A DNA stretch of 64,000 nucleotides. Origin: Paenibacillus typhae. GTDB taxonomy: Bacteria > Bacillota > Bacilli > Paenibacillales > Paenibacillaceae. Location: contig NZ_FNDX01000010.1 in the NCBI RefSeq assembly GCF_900099765.1, positions 124,001 through 188,000 of the forward strand, read 5' to 3'. Positions within the stretch are counted from its first letter, which is position 1; each line of letters begins with the position of its first letter. Below the pieces are notes generated by a model. It was not told the DNA's origin, ran no database searches, and was given only the letters and a program-made list of their open reading frames with translations. Positions 1-9,400 of the stretch are shown piece by piece. Made by a program: the position numbers and the translations under genes.

Positions 1-275
1 TGATGGAGGCAGTGACCAACGCCTACTATCATGGCAATCTCAGCGACTGTACGAAACCGATCATCATCCGTTATCTCCTGTGCGGCGGGCTGCTCAACCT
101 GCAGGTTGAGGACTCCGGGGACGGAGTGCGCGATCTGCAGATTCCGCAGGAAATCGGCGACGGGGAGCTGCTGGAGGATGGAGGGAGAGGGCTATATCTG
201 ATCCGCTGCTTCTCGGACAGTGTGGAGATGATCCGTAATACGATGTTTATCAGCAAAAACGTATGTGCTCACTAA
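1..275 (+). CDS. RsbW-like anti-sigma/HATPase protein (5' truncated)
   Basis: C-terminal part of a GHKL ATPase of the RsbW/SpoIIAB serine-kinase type; the gene starts before the window, so the Met at base 3 is probably internal. The N-box (EAVTNAYYHGN), the G1 box (EDSGDGV) and the G2 box (GGRGLYLI) are all visible in 90 residues. Such kinases bind a sigma factor or another partner and phosphorylate a STAS-domain antagonist. A STAS protein lies two genes downstream, beyond the chemoreceptor, and a ribosome binding site for the next gene follows 1 base after the stop. The three genes look like one operon. The partner is not known. Confidence 0.8.
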   Translation, partial: MEAVTNAYYHGNLSDCTKPIIIRYLLCGGLLNLQVEDSGDGVRDLQIPQEIGDGELLEDGGRGLYLIRCFSDSVEMIRNTMFISKNVCAH

Positions 276-290
276 AAAGGAGAGAATGTA

Positions 291-2300
291 GTGAAATTAA
301 GCATCAAGGTTAAAATGAGCATCCTTTTATTTCTCATCATCAGCATCCCTTTGGGTATATCCGGCGCGGTTTCATACAATCTGGCATCAACCGCGCTGCA
401 GAAGACGATTGAAGAAGAGCTGAAAGGGACAACAAGTTCAGCCGCCAAGGCGGTTGAAACGGAGCTGGCGGCTGCGGGGAACCTGTTGGATGTCGCCAGC
501 CGAAATGACGCTCTGGCGGCATTCGCCGGTGATCCTTCAGGGCAGAATGCCAAGCAGACGGCCTATTCCTATATATCGGGTATTCAGCAGGACAATGCCA
601 TGCTGATGGAATCCCTCATTATCGCTGATGTAGACGGCAAGGTGCTGATCACCAGCAGTTCGCAGTCACCGGAGCTGAATGTGAAGGACCGTGCGTATTT
701 CGCTCAGTCACTGGCGGGTGAAAAAGCAATAAGCGAAGTTCTCGTATCCAAAGACAGCAATAAAAATATTGTCGCAGTAGCCCGGCCGCTGCGCCAGAAC
801 GGCAACGTTACCGGTGTGCTGATCGGGACAATCCTGTTCGACACGATTGCAGCTCCGGTCGCTGAGACTCGCGTCGGCGAGAGCGGATACGGGTATATGC
901 TGGACCGGACCGGCCTGATCGTCTATCACCCTGACGGAAGCAAGGTGCTGAAGGAGAATCTGGACGGCAACAGTAATGCGGAACTGAACGCACTTGTGCA
1001 GCAGATGAAAAACGGGGATACCGCGCATGGTTTCTATACCTATGATGGCGTGTATAAGTATGTTTCCTTCGAGCCGGCAGGGAGCTGGGTCGTAGCGACG
1101 ACCGCCAATTACAGTGAGTACATGAAGCCGGCAGCTGAAATCCGCACTACGACACTGCTTGTGGTTGTATCATTTATCCTGGTTGCCTTGCTGCTTGGGT
1201 ACTTTTTCACCACCCGCAATATCATTAATCCGGTCAAGAAACTTCAGGCGGCCATGTCGCTCGCCGGAAACGGGGACCTGACTGTACATACCGCAATACA
1301 TACACGGGACGAGCTGCAGTCCCTCAGTGAATCATTTAATGCGATGATCGACAAGCAGGAAGCCATTATTGAAAAGGTAAGGCACGGCTCGGCAGTCCTC
1401 ACCTCCATGTCTGAAGAAATGGCAGCTTCCTCCGAGCAAATCAGCGCCTCGATTCAAGAGATCAGCTCAAGCACCCAGGAGATTGCTGCAGGGGCGGAGA
1501 ATAACAATCATTCTGTAGTGAATGCCTCCCAGGTGCTGGTTCAGCTCTCCAGTCTGGTGCAGCTTGCCCAGAGCAAGGCTTCAGCCACTTCTCAGAATGC
1601 AAATAACACGAATGAGGCAGCACAGGCCGGCAGAACAGGGGTAATGAATACGGTCGTTGCCATGGATTCCATCAGCAGCAGCACCCGGGAAACCGAGGAG
1701 CAGCTGCTCACTGTAAGCGGGCTGTCGGATAAGGTAGCTGCTATTATCGGCACGATTAACGCTATTGCCAGGCAGACAAATCTGCTGGCTCTGAATGCGG
1801 CGATTGAGGCGGCAAGGGCAGGAGAGCACGGCCGTGGCTTCAGTGTTGTGGCCGGAGAAGTCAGAAAGTTGTCAGATGAAACACACCTGCAGGCGGAAGA
1901 AATCAGCAGCCTGGTGTCAGATATGGTAGGGAGAATAGGCCAGGCCGTGGAGGCGATGCGCGGAGCCTCCATTGCTGTGGAGAGCGGTGTACGGATCGTT
2001 AAGGAAACGGACCACGCTTTTATTCATATTATTGAGTCGGTTGAGCTGATAACGGCAAGTGTACAGGAAATATTGGAAATTACGAGGGATGAAGTAGCTA
2101 CTTCTGACCAGATTATCAAGCTGATTGACTCCATGGGGACAATATCGGAAATGTCTGTACAGAATACGGAGAGTGTCTCCAGCGCCACTGAGGAGCAGGC
2201 GGCAACGGTTAACAATTTTGTATCTACAGCCGAAGAGATCAGTGCGATGGCGGGCGATCTGGAGCTTCTGGTTGAAAAATTCATAATAAGGGGTGAGTAG
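291..2300 (+). CDS. Methyl-accepting chemotaxis protein with dCache sensor
   Basis: Full-length transmembrane chemoreceptor of 669 residues. A first membrane helix lies at about 10-30, followed by an extracellular Cache-type sensor of about 240 residues (RDRAYF-like stretch and a YGYMLDRTG repeat), a second helix at about 285-307, a HAMP domain to about 360, and the cytoplasmic signalling coiled coil. The conserved hairpin tip [20 protein letters not shown] sits near residue 503. GTG start at 291 is preceded by AAGGAGAG at 7 bases. There is no CheA, CheW or methyltransferase nearby. It is sandwiched between an RsbW-like kinase and a STAS protein, so its output may be partner switching rather than flagellar motion; that is inference. 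The ligand cannot be told from the sequence. Confidence 0.93.
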   Translation: MKLSIKVKMSILLFLIISIPLGISGAVSYNLASTALQKTIEEELKGTTSSAAKAVETELAAAGNLLDVASRNDALAAFAGDPSGQNAKQTAYSYISGIQQDNAMLMESLIIADVDGKVLITSSSQSPELNVKDRAYFAQSLAGEKAISEVLVSKDSNKNIVAVARPLRQNGNVTGVLIGTILFDTIAAPVAETRVGESGYGYMLDRTGLIVYHPDGSKVLKENLDGNSNAELNALVQQMKNGDTAHGFYTYDGVYKYVSFEPAGSWVVATTANYSEYMKPAAEIRTTTLLVVVSFILVALLLGYFFTTRNIINPVKKLQAAMSLAGNGDLTVHTAIHTRDELQSLSESFNAMIDKQEAIIEKVRHGSAVLTSMSEEMAASSEQISASIQEISSSTQEIAAGAENNNHSVVNASQVLVQLSSLVQLAQSKASATSQNANNTNEAAQAGRTGVMNTVVAMDSISSSTRETEEQLLTVSGLSDKVAAIIGTINAIARQTNLLALNAAIEAARAGEHGRGFSVVAGEVRKLSDETHLQAEEISSLVSDMVGRIGQAVEAMRGASIAVESGVRIVKETDHAFIHIIESVELITASVQEILEITRDEVATSDQIIKLIDSMGTISEMSVQNTESVSSATEEQAATVNNFVSTAEEISAMAGDLELLVEKFIIRGE

Positions 2301-2301
2301 C

Positions 2302-2580
2302 TTGAACGAGATTACGATCGATATGCCGGCGATGTTTTCGGTGGAGGAGGCCAGCGCTTTCCGGGATACAGTCAAAACCTATATAAGCAGCGGCCAGACA
2401 AGCTTTGTGCTGGATTTCAAGAATTGCACCTTTATTGACAGTACAGGTCTTGGCGTCATTGTCAGCCTGTACAAAAAATGTGCGGAGAACGGCGGGACGA
2501 TCCGTCTGCGGTCTCTCCATCCGAATGTATATAAAATTTTTGAGCTGACCCGTCTGACGAATGTATTCGAGATTATCTAG
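2302..2580 (+). CDS. STAS-domain anti-sigma factor antagonist
   Basis: Single STAS domain of 92 residues, the SpoIIAA/RsbV type. The phosphorylatable serine is Ser47 in FIDSTGLGVI, and FELTRL near the C-terminus fits the fold. TTG at 2302 is chosen because AAGGGG at 2288-2293 lies 8 bases upstream; a GTG at 2293 overlaps that site and the stop of the chemoreceptor gene. The protein is expected to be phosphorylated by the RsbW-like ATPase at the left edge and, when unphosphorylated, to bind it. No PP2C phosphatase is seen in the window; it may lie to the left. Confidence 0.88.
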   Translation: MNEITIDMPAMFSVEEASAFRDTVKTYISSGQTSFVLDFKNCTFIDSTGLGVIVSLYKKCAENGGTIRLRSLHPNVYKIFELTRLTNVFEII

Positions 2581-2604
2581 CAGCGGGCTCTGTACCAGAT
2601 AAAA

Positions 2605-2650
2605 CAGGGGTGCTCCAGCAGACGATATACCGTCTGCTGGAGCGCCCCTG
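2605..2650. terminator. Bidirectional rho-independent terminator
   Basis: Twenty-base arms (2605-2624 and 2631-2650) pair with one mismatch around a 6-base loop. A-rich sequence on the left and TTTCCCTTTA on the right let it serve both the STAS operon and the converging CBS-domain gene. Confidence 0.85.
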
Positions 2651-2666
2651 TTTCCCTTTAGCACAG

Positions 2667-3071
2667 TTAGTCTGTAATATTCCTGGTGTAGTACTCAATA
2701 ATATCCTTCCGTCGGATAATACCGAGAAAAACGCCTTCACTGTCAACGACCGGTACAAAGTTCTGGTCTGCAGCAAGCGTCAGCATATCCTCCATTTGCG
2801 CTTTGATGTAGACACTCTCATTATGCACATGCCGCTGGATGTCGCTGACCTTAACCTCACGGATGTTATCGAAGCTGAGTCCTGGGGTATTTTTCAGCTT
2901 CCAGAGCAGGTCTCCTTCAGCTAGTGTTCCAACGTATTTCCCCTCGTGGTCGATGATCGGTATGGCAGAATAATAGTGCTGCTCCAATTGCTCCATTGCT
3001 TCAAGCATAGAGATTGAGGAGGTAATGTAAGCGACCTGATCCTTGGGCAGCAGAAAGGCAGAGATTTCCAT
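2667..3071 (-). CDS. CBS-domain-pair protein
   Basis: A stand-alone Bateman module of 134 residues: first CBS motif at about 8-65 (YYSAIPIIDHEGKYVGTLAE), second at about 75-130 (FVPVVDSEGVFLGIIRRKDI). Such small proteins bind adenine nucleotides; the closest named relatives by layout are YkuL/DarB/CbpB, which bind c-di-AMP. Whether this one binds c-di-AMP is a guess, although the window does carry a c-di-AMP riboswitch. It ends in the shared terminator and appears to be a single-gene unit. ATG at 3071 has an AAAGGAGA site upstream. Confidence 0.85.
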   Translation of the reverse strand: MEISAFLLPKDQVAYITSSISMLEAMEQLEQHYYSAIPIIDHEGKYVGTLAEGDLLWKLKNTPGLSFDNIREVKVSDIQRHVHNESVYIKAQMEDMLTLAADQNFVPVVDSEGVFLGIIRRKDIIEYYTRNITD

Positions 3072-3289
3072 GGCTAGTCTCCTTTACATTAGAATGAGTG
3101 CCAGGCAGTATAATCATTAAACCACACATTCTATTGTAAGCGCATTAATTATTCTGAGTGAGGGCCGGAAAAATATGCAGCCTCCGTCATACAACAAAAA
3201 AGGATACGCTACACTAAGGCGACGGTCTTGCCGCTGCCAAGCATGTCATATCCCTGTTATTCTTAATCACGAAGTTTGGCCGGTATAGC

Positions 3290-3730
3290 CTATTGGGCTG
3301 CTGCTTCCGTACTTTCAAGGCTAACCTGCCATTCAATTCCGAATTTATCCTTCAGGCTGCCATAGAGTTTGCTCCAAAAGGTCTGCTGCAAATCCATTGT
3401 TACGCTTCCGCCTTCCTGCAGCTGATTGAACCAGGATTTCACATCCTCCTCGTTTCGTGTAACCAGCGCAAGACTGATGTTATTTCCTTGTGTAAAAGGC
3501 ATTCCCGGGAACACATCGGAGAACATGACGTTGCTGCCGTCCACGTTCAGTCGTGCATGCATAACCAGGGCTTTTGCTTCTTCCGGAAGCGGGTAGTCGG
3601 GATTCGGCGGTGCTTCGCCAAAGGTCATAATCTGCGGATCACTGTTACCAAATACTTTAGCGTAGAATTCAACAGCTTCACGGCAGTTTCCATTGAAATT
3701 CAGATACACATCAACTGACACTGGCTTCAC
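3290..3730 (-). CDS. VOC-family protein (PhnB/YjdN type)
   Basis: 146-residue protein of the glyoxalase/vicinal-oxygen-chelate fold. The start VDVYLNFNGNCREAVEFYAK, the central ALVMHARLNVDGSNVMFSDV and the end FGIEWQVS are characteristic of the PhnB-like branch formerly called 3-demethylubiquinone methyltransferase-like. Members are cytosolic and mostly of unknown reaction. Single gene, facing away from the DUF429 gene. The 218 bases downstream up to the CBS gene hold no gene. Confidence 0.85.
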   Translation of the reverse strand: MKPVSVDVYLNFNGNCREAVEFYAKVFGNSDPQIMTFGEAPPNPDYPLPEEAKALVMHARLNVDGSNVMFSDVFPGMPFTQGNNISLALVTRNEEDVKSWFNQLQEGGSVTMDLQQTFWSKLYGSLKDKFGIEWQVSLESTEAAAQ

Positions 3731-3875
3731 TCCCTGGTTGATAAATTAAGGCAAGCACTTTATTTCCACATTGTAGCATGGCCTTGCCCAAAGAGAAATA
3801 TACTTTGCAGCCTGGACCTGGCTTGGCAGGAGCCGGATGTATGCTTAGTATGAATATGAAGGGGGAGTGGTAGAC

Positions 3876-4688
3876 ATGATCATTTACGGCTGTGATTTCA
3901 GCGGAGCCAAGAACCCGGAAGGCAAAATATTCGTAGCCTCGGGTAGGTTGGACGGTGACAGCTTCACCGTGGAAGAGGTGTCTAGCTGTGAGGACAGACT
4001 GGATTTATACTATCTTATCAGGAACAGCAGAGCCCCGTGGGGCGTAGATTTCCCCTTTTCCATTCCGGAGTATTATCTCGGGCAGCAATATGATTCCTCA
4101 TGGGACAAGTTCATCCAGGGAGCCTATGAGGATAGCAGAGAGCAGTTCAAGCAGCGTTTCGGCCAGATTCACAGCGGCAAAAACAGCCGGGATCTCCGGG
4201 TGACAGACATCGCTGTGGATGCCAAAAGCCCGGTATCCTCTACACCGATTGCAATGCATGCCATGCTCTATGGGGCGCGGCGGCTGCTGCACAATCTCCA
4301 GGGAGAAGCAGCGGTCTATCCGTTTCAGCCGTACCGTGTAGAGGTTCCGCGGTTGTATGAAATTTATCCCGGCCACGGCTGGAAGGCATTAAAGCTGAAG
4401 AGCAGCGCACCGGATGCGCTCCGCGATCTTTCCGCCAGCTTCAAAGCGCAGGTGGACAGCGGATTTGAGGTTACCATCAGCCCGGCAGCTGCTGCAGCGG
4501 CAACGGATGCCCGCGGACAAGCCAATCTGCATGCCAGGGACGCCGTGATGGCCTGTATTCAGATGGCTTATTGTCTGCGTAAATACAAGCTGGAGAGCAG
4601 CGAAGAAGAGTGCAGGCCGGCATTCGCCTCTGAGGAAGAATGGGAGATGCGCATGCTTGAAGGACTGGTTGTGCGGATGTTTCCCTGA
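3876..4688 (+). CDS. DUF429 family, predicted RNase H-fold nuclease
   Basis: 270-residue DUF429 protein. It begins MIIYGCDFSGAKNPEG, where the early Asp and the later WGVDFPFS and HARDAVMAC motifs fit the RNase H-like fold of this family; a nuclease role is predicted, not shown. ATG at 3876 is chosen over the in-frame GTG at 3867 because AAGGGGGAG (3859-3867) lies about 8-9 bases upstream and would overlap the GTG. Single gene; followed 76 bases later by an acetyltransferase gene. Confidence 0.8.
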   Translation: MIIYGCDFSGAKNPEGKIFVASGRLDGDSFTVEEVSSCEDRLDLYYLIRNSRAPWGVDFPFSIPEYYLGQQYDSSWDKFIQGAYEDSREQFKQRFGQIHSGKNSRDLRVTDIAVDAKSPVSSTPIAMHAMLYGARRLLHNLQGEAAVYPFQPYRVEVPRLYEIYPGHGWKALKLKSSAPDALRDLSASFKAQVDSGFEVTISPAAAAAATDARGQANLHARDAVMACIQMAYCLRKYKLESSEEECRPAFASEEEWEMRMLEGLVVRMFP

Positions 4689-4764
4689 AAGGACTCTGAT
4701 ACAATATACTCTGCATAAGACAGAGATTCTTTGAATCTGCAGCTACAGTAAAGGAGATGCATGA

Positions 4765-5217
4765 ATGCTGGTGATTACTCAGCTCGTTCCCGGAGAGGAA
4801 TACGTTATCCATACCTTGATCAGGGAGACCTTTGATACTCATATCTCGCAGTACTATTCAGCTGAAGGTATTAACACATTTTATAGAATCACACCCCAGG
4901 CCATCCGGGAACGCTTAAACAACGGCAATGATATTTTTATTGCCCGAAACAGCAGTATGCTCACTGGCGTAATCGAAGTGAACAATAACAATCATATTTT
5001 CCTGCTGTTCGTCAGTAATGAGGCGAAGGGTACCGGCGTCGGTAAAATACTGCTTGGTTATGTAAAAGACAGGCTCGCCCAGCTGGGAGTACAGAGGCTT
5101 ACCGTCAATTCATCGCCTAACTCTGTAGGCTTCTATAAGTCTCAAGGCTTCCTACCGCTTGCCGGGGAAGAAGAAGTGCATGGAATCAGGTCAATAAAAA
5201 TGCAACTTTTGCTCTAG
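4765..5217 (+). CDS. GNAT-family N-acetyltransferase
   Basis: 150-residue single-domain GNAT. Motif A reads LLFVSNEAKGTGVGKILL (about 88-105), with the Q/RxxGxG-type acetyl-CoA loop present as KGTGVG, followed by LTVNSSPNSVGFYKSQGF, the motif B region. The substrate is unknown. AAGGAGA at 4751-4757 precedes the start. An ATG at 4761 is in another frame and is not used. Confidence 0.85.
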   Translation: MLVITQLVPGEEYVIHTLIRETFDTHISQYYSAEGINTFYRITPQAIRERLNNGNDIFIARNSSMLTGVIEVNNNNHIFLLFVSNEAKGTGVGKILLGYVKDRLAQLGVQRLTVNSSPNSVGFYKSQGFLPLAGEEEVHGIRSIKMQLLL

Positions 5218-5316
5218 GTCCCGAGGGAAATAAGCAGGAATAATCTGGACGCGTAGCGAATAGATAGCGGGTCAACAAAATTCGACTTTTAGACTACATA
5301 TTAGAGGGGCATGGTC

Positions 5317-6483
5317 GTGAAAAAAGGGCAGAAAACACTTTTCTTGATTACAACGTTTATTTTGATTTTTTTGCTGCCGCTGCTTGGCAGTCTGGCCAAG
5401 TGGAAGGGCTTGCCTCCCGGTTACGGGGAATTTCCTTCGCAAAAGGTAGAAGCTGATCCCGGGTTCAGTCTGCTGTATTTCACCCTCGCTTGTATCGTAG
5501 CCGTTGTCATAACGCTGGTGCTTGTGTTTCCCCGCATGTTCGGCTTCAAAAAAGTCCCGCCGGCACCGCAGCCCCGGGCAGGCAGCACGGCTTATCCCGT
5601 ATGGTTCTGGTGGAGTTTACCCGTGCTTGGGCTTAGCTGGTTCCTTATGTGGGCACGTCTGGATCTGCTTGAGCCGCTCGAGAATTACACCTTTGTCCCG
5701 TTGTGGTGGTCCTTCATTCTGATCCTGGACGGGATCGTATATAAGCGGACGGGCGGTAATTCAATTCTATCCCGCAAGCCTCATCTGATGCAGCTTCTGG
5801 CCGTAGTTTCCTGCTTCAGCTGGTTTGCGTTTGAATACCTGAACTTTTTTGTAGTAGAGAACTGGTATTATCCCAATGAGGACGTATTCTCCAACTTCGG
5901 CAATGTCTTCTGGTTTTCATTATCTTATACAACCGTGCTACCGGCGATAGTGGAATGGTATCTGCTGCTGTGCACCTTCAAAGGATTCAAGGAGCGTTAC
6001 AGCAACGGGCCTAAATTTAACGTATCCCGAACTCTTTTGATCCTTTATTTTGTGATCGGGTTATTTCTGGCGTTTGGTATGGGCTATTATCCTTATCTGC
6101 TCTTTTGGGTGCTGTGGGTTGCCCTTGTGCCGATGCTTTCGGCTGCAATGGCGCTCTGCGGCTACTGGACGCCGTTCAGCCCGGTTAAGAACGGTGACTG
6201 GTCACAAATTATCCTGATTGCGCTTGCCACCTTGTGCAACGGGTTCTTCTGGGAGTTTTGGAATTTCGGCAGTGAATGGTTCCATGATTCCTTGCCAACC
6301 AACCCGAATTATTGGAAGTATTCCGTACCGTATCTGGACAAAATTCACATTTTCTCTGAAATGCCGATTCTGGGCTATTACGGATATCTCTTCTTTGGCG
6401 TGAACTGCTGGATTGTGTGGCTGATTGCTGCCTACGTATTCAAATTTGATGCTGATTTCGAATTAAAGGGAAAGAATCGCTAA
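5317..6483 (+). CDS. Multi-pass membrane protein of unknown function
   Basis: About 388 residues with at least nine hydrophobic helices and unusually many Trp, Phe and Tyr residues; it ends in a short charged tail. No family was recognised. GTG at 5317 is preferred because GAGGGG (5304-5309) lies 7 bases upstream, while ATG at 5311 lies only 1 base from it. It ends 13 bases before the giant kinase/GGDEF gene, so the two are probably co-transcribed and the membrane protein may be its sensor or anchor; this is inference from position only. Confidence 0.75.
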   Translation: MKKGQKTLFLITTFILIFLLPLLGSLAKWKGLPPGYGEFPSQKVEADPGFSLLYFTLACIVAVVITLVLVFPRMFGFKKVPPAPQPRAGSTAYPVWFWWSLPVLGLSWFLMWARLDLLEPLENYTFVPLWWSFILILDGIVYKRTGGNSILSRKPHLMQLLAVVSCFSWFAFEYLNFFVVENWYYPNEDVFSNFGNVFWFSLSYTTVLPAIVEWYLLLCTFKGFKERYSNGPKFNVSRTLLILYFVIGLFLAFGMGYYPYLLFWVLWVALVPMLSAAMALCGYWTPFSPVKNGDWSQIILIALATLCNGFFWEFWNFGSEWFHDSLPTNPNYWKYSVPYLDKIHIFSEMPILGYYGYLFFGVNCWIVWLIAAYVFKFDADFELKGKNR

Positions 6484-6496
6484 AGGTGGAGTGGGC

Positions 6497-9400
6497 ATGA
6501 TTGCGTTGGACAACTATCAGGTTCTGGAAACCATTTCGGATCAGTATGCGAAAGCGGTGTACAGATGCAAGGATGCTTTTACCGGAAATACAGTCATTTT
6601 AAAAGTATTAAAAGCTGAATTTACCGGCCACGAGGCTGTAATGCGCTTTAAACAGGAGTACAGGCTGCTCAAGGAGCTCAGCGCGCAGATTCAAGGGGTA
6701 ATAAAGCCCCATAAGCTTGAAGAGAAGAACGGCTATTATACAATGGTACTCGAGGATATCCGCGGGCGCTCCCTGAAAGAGATCATAGAGTCCGATCCTC
6801 TGGACACGGCAACGATTTTACGGCTGGCTATCAAGATTGTGGATATTCTCGGTGCGGTGCATGAGCATAATGTTATTCACAAGGACATCAAGCCCTCCAA
6901 TATAATTTGGAACAGGGAGCAGGACGAGGTGCAGCTGATCGACTTCGATCTTGCCGTCAAGCTGCCGAAGGAGAAGCAGGAGTTCCAGAACAGCGGGGTG
7001 CTTGAAGGCAGCATCCAGTATATTTCGCCCGAACAGACTGGACGGATGAACCGCAATATCGATTACCGGAGCGATTTTTACTCACTGGGTGTTGTGCTGT
7101 ATGAGCTTATAACCGGAAGCAGACCCTATGCTGCACAGGAAATGCTCGAGCAGATTTACTCTATTATCGCCAAGGAAGCCGTACCGCCCCGCCAGCTGAC
7201 CGGAGGCAGGGTACCTTCCGAGCTGTCGGATATTATTATGAAGCTGATGGAGAAGTCTTCTGAGCAAAGATACCGGAGTGCTTACGGGATAAAATCCGAT
7301 TTGAAAAAAGTGCTGGCGGGCGAGACCGGCTTTACCATTGGAGCGGAAGATCGGCATAACGTGTTCCGGATTCCGCAAAAAATATACGGCCGCGATGCAG
7401 AGCTGGCCCGGTTGACAGCGGCCTTCCGCCAGAGCGTCAGCGGGCAGCCGCAGCTGATGCTGGTCACCGGAGAAGCCGGTGTGGGGAAGACGGTGCTGGT
7501 ACATGAGCTGCACCAGCCGATCAGTCAGGAAAAAGGGCTGTTCGCCGAGGGGAAGTTTGACCAGTACAACCGGAATATCCCGTACAGCGCGATTATCCAG
7601 GCTTTCCGCCGGCTGATCAGCCAGTTGCTGGATACTCCTGACGGGGAATACAAGCGCCGGTTGGCCCAGTCTCTGAGCGATGAGCTTGCCGGTAACGGCA
7701 GCCTGATCGCCGGACTGATTCCGGAGCTTGGCGACTGGATCGGGATACAGACTGAAGTGGAGCCGCTAAATCCCGCTGAGGAGACGAACAGGTTCTTTTT
7801 AACCTTTGCCAAGTTTATAGAAGGCATTACTTTCAATGAACAGCCGCTGGTGCTGTTCCTGGATGATCTGCAATGGGCGGATTTCTCCAGCCTGCAGCTT
7901 GTCGAGCGGCTGCTGCTGGATCATCAGCTGCGCAGACTGTTCATTGTCTGCTCCTACCGGTCCAATGAGATTCATGAGGGTCACCCCCTGTTTGCTTCTC
8001 TTGCCAAGATTGAAAAAAGCCGGGAAGTCGGCATCATCAGGCTCGAGCCGTTGACTGTCCTGGATGTGAATCAGCTTATTTCGGATACCCTGTACAGCCC
8101 CCGCGAGCGTGTGGACATGCTGTCGGAAGTGATTTTTAAACGGACCAAGGGCAATTCATTTTTTATCAGCGAGCTGCTCAAGGATTTGTACCGCAGCGGT
8201 TATTTATATTTCGATGAGCTGCAGGGAAGCTGGAGCTGGAGGCTGGAGCAGATCCTGAGTCTTCCGGTGAATGAGAATATTGTTGAGTTCCTGATGATCA
8301 AGCTGAACAACCTGCCGGAGGAGATCCGCACAACGCTGATGCTGTGCGCGGCAGCAGGCAGCAGATTTGACCTTAGCGTGCTGAAGCTGATCAGCGGGGA
8401 GCCGCGGAGCAGGATTGTCAGAGCAATTGCCGCAGCCGTTGACGATGAACTGATAGTTCCGTCCGATGCCGGTTATGCCATGTTTTCCGGTTATCTGGAC
8501 GAGACCGAAACCGATACGGAACCGCTGCAGGAAATCAAAATTTCATTCCGTTTTGCCCATGACCGGATTCAGCAGGCCTTTTACCAGATGATTGATGAGC
8601 GGGAGAGTAAGGAGCTTCACCTAAGAATCGGGCGGGTGCTGCTTGCGAATCTGCCTCCGGAGGAAGCGGAGGAGCTGATCGTCGATATTGCCGCCCATAT
8701 GAACAAAGGGATGGAGTTCATCCGCAGCCGGGCCGAAATGAACGAGGTGATCCGGCTTAATCTACGGGCTGCCCGCAAGGCAAAGGCAGCCTTCGGTTAT
8801 GACTCCGCATATGCGCTGCTGGAAGCGGCTTTGCCGCAGCTGCCGGACAACGCCTGGGAGGATGCGGAGCTTCCGGCAGCGGAGATTTACCGGCTGCTGG
8901 CCCAGTGCGGATATCTTACTCATCATATTAATGAAGCGGATGCTGCATGCGCGGTACTGTTGAAGTATACAGCCGGTAAAATAGACCGCGCCGGGATTTA
9001 CGAGCTGCAGGCTGACCATTATATGTATCTCGGGATGATGAAGGAAGCGATCGCTGCCGGGAGACAGGGCCTGCAGGAGATGGGGATCCGGATCCCTCAG
9101 CGTGTGGGGATAGCTTCCGTGCTCAAAGAGCTGGTAAAGGTTAAGGCCGCACTGCGGGGGAGAACAGCCGATGATATCTTTGCCTCCGGTGAAATGAAGG
9201 ACCCGGAAATGCTGCTGGTCATGAGACTGCTGATTAATTTCATCCCGCCGGCCTTCATCTCCGGCGAGACTTCGCTATTTGGCCTGGCTGTACTCAAGAA
9301 GGTCGGCTTGACACTGAAATACGGCAATTCCCCTGAATCGGCATTAGCCTTTATAGGTTATTCCATGCTGCTGTCCGGTTTCGGTGATGTGAAGGGGGCA

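Noticed and set aside
3200-3289. On the minus strand a short frame ends GYDMLGSGKTVALV, like the tail of an oxidoreductase.
   Set aside because: Only about 15 codons before a stop on either side; too short to call a remnant.
5187-5297. Two similar stretches, GGTCAATAAAA and GGTCAACAAAA followed by ACTTTT, at the end of the GNAT gene and 84 bases later.
   Set aside because: Imperfect and short; could be chance in A/T-rich sequence or a trace of an old duplication, but not supportable.
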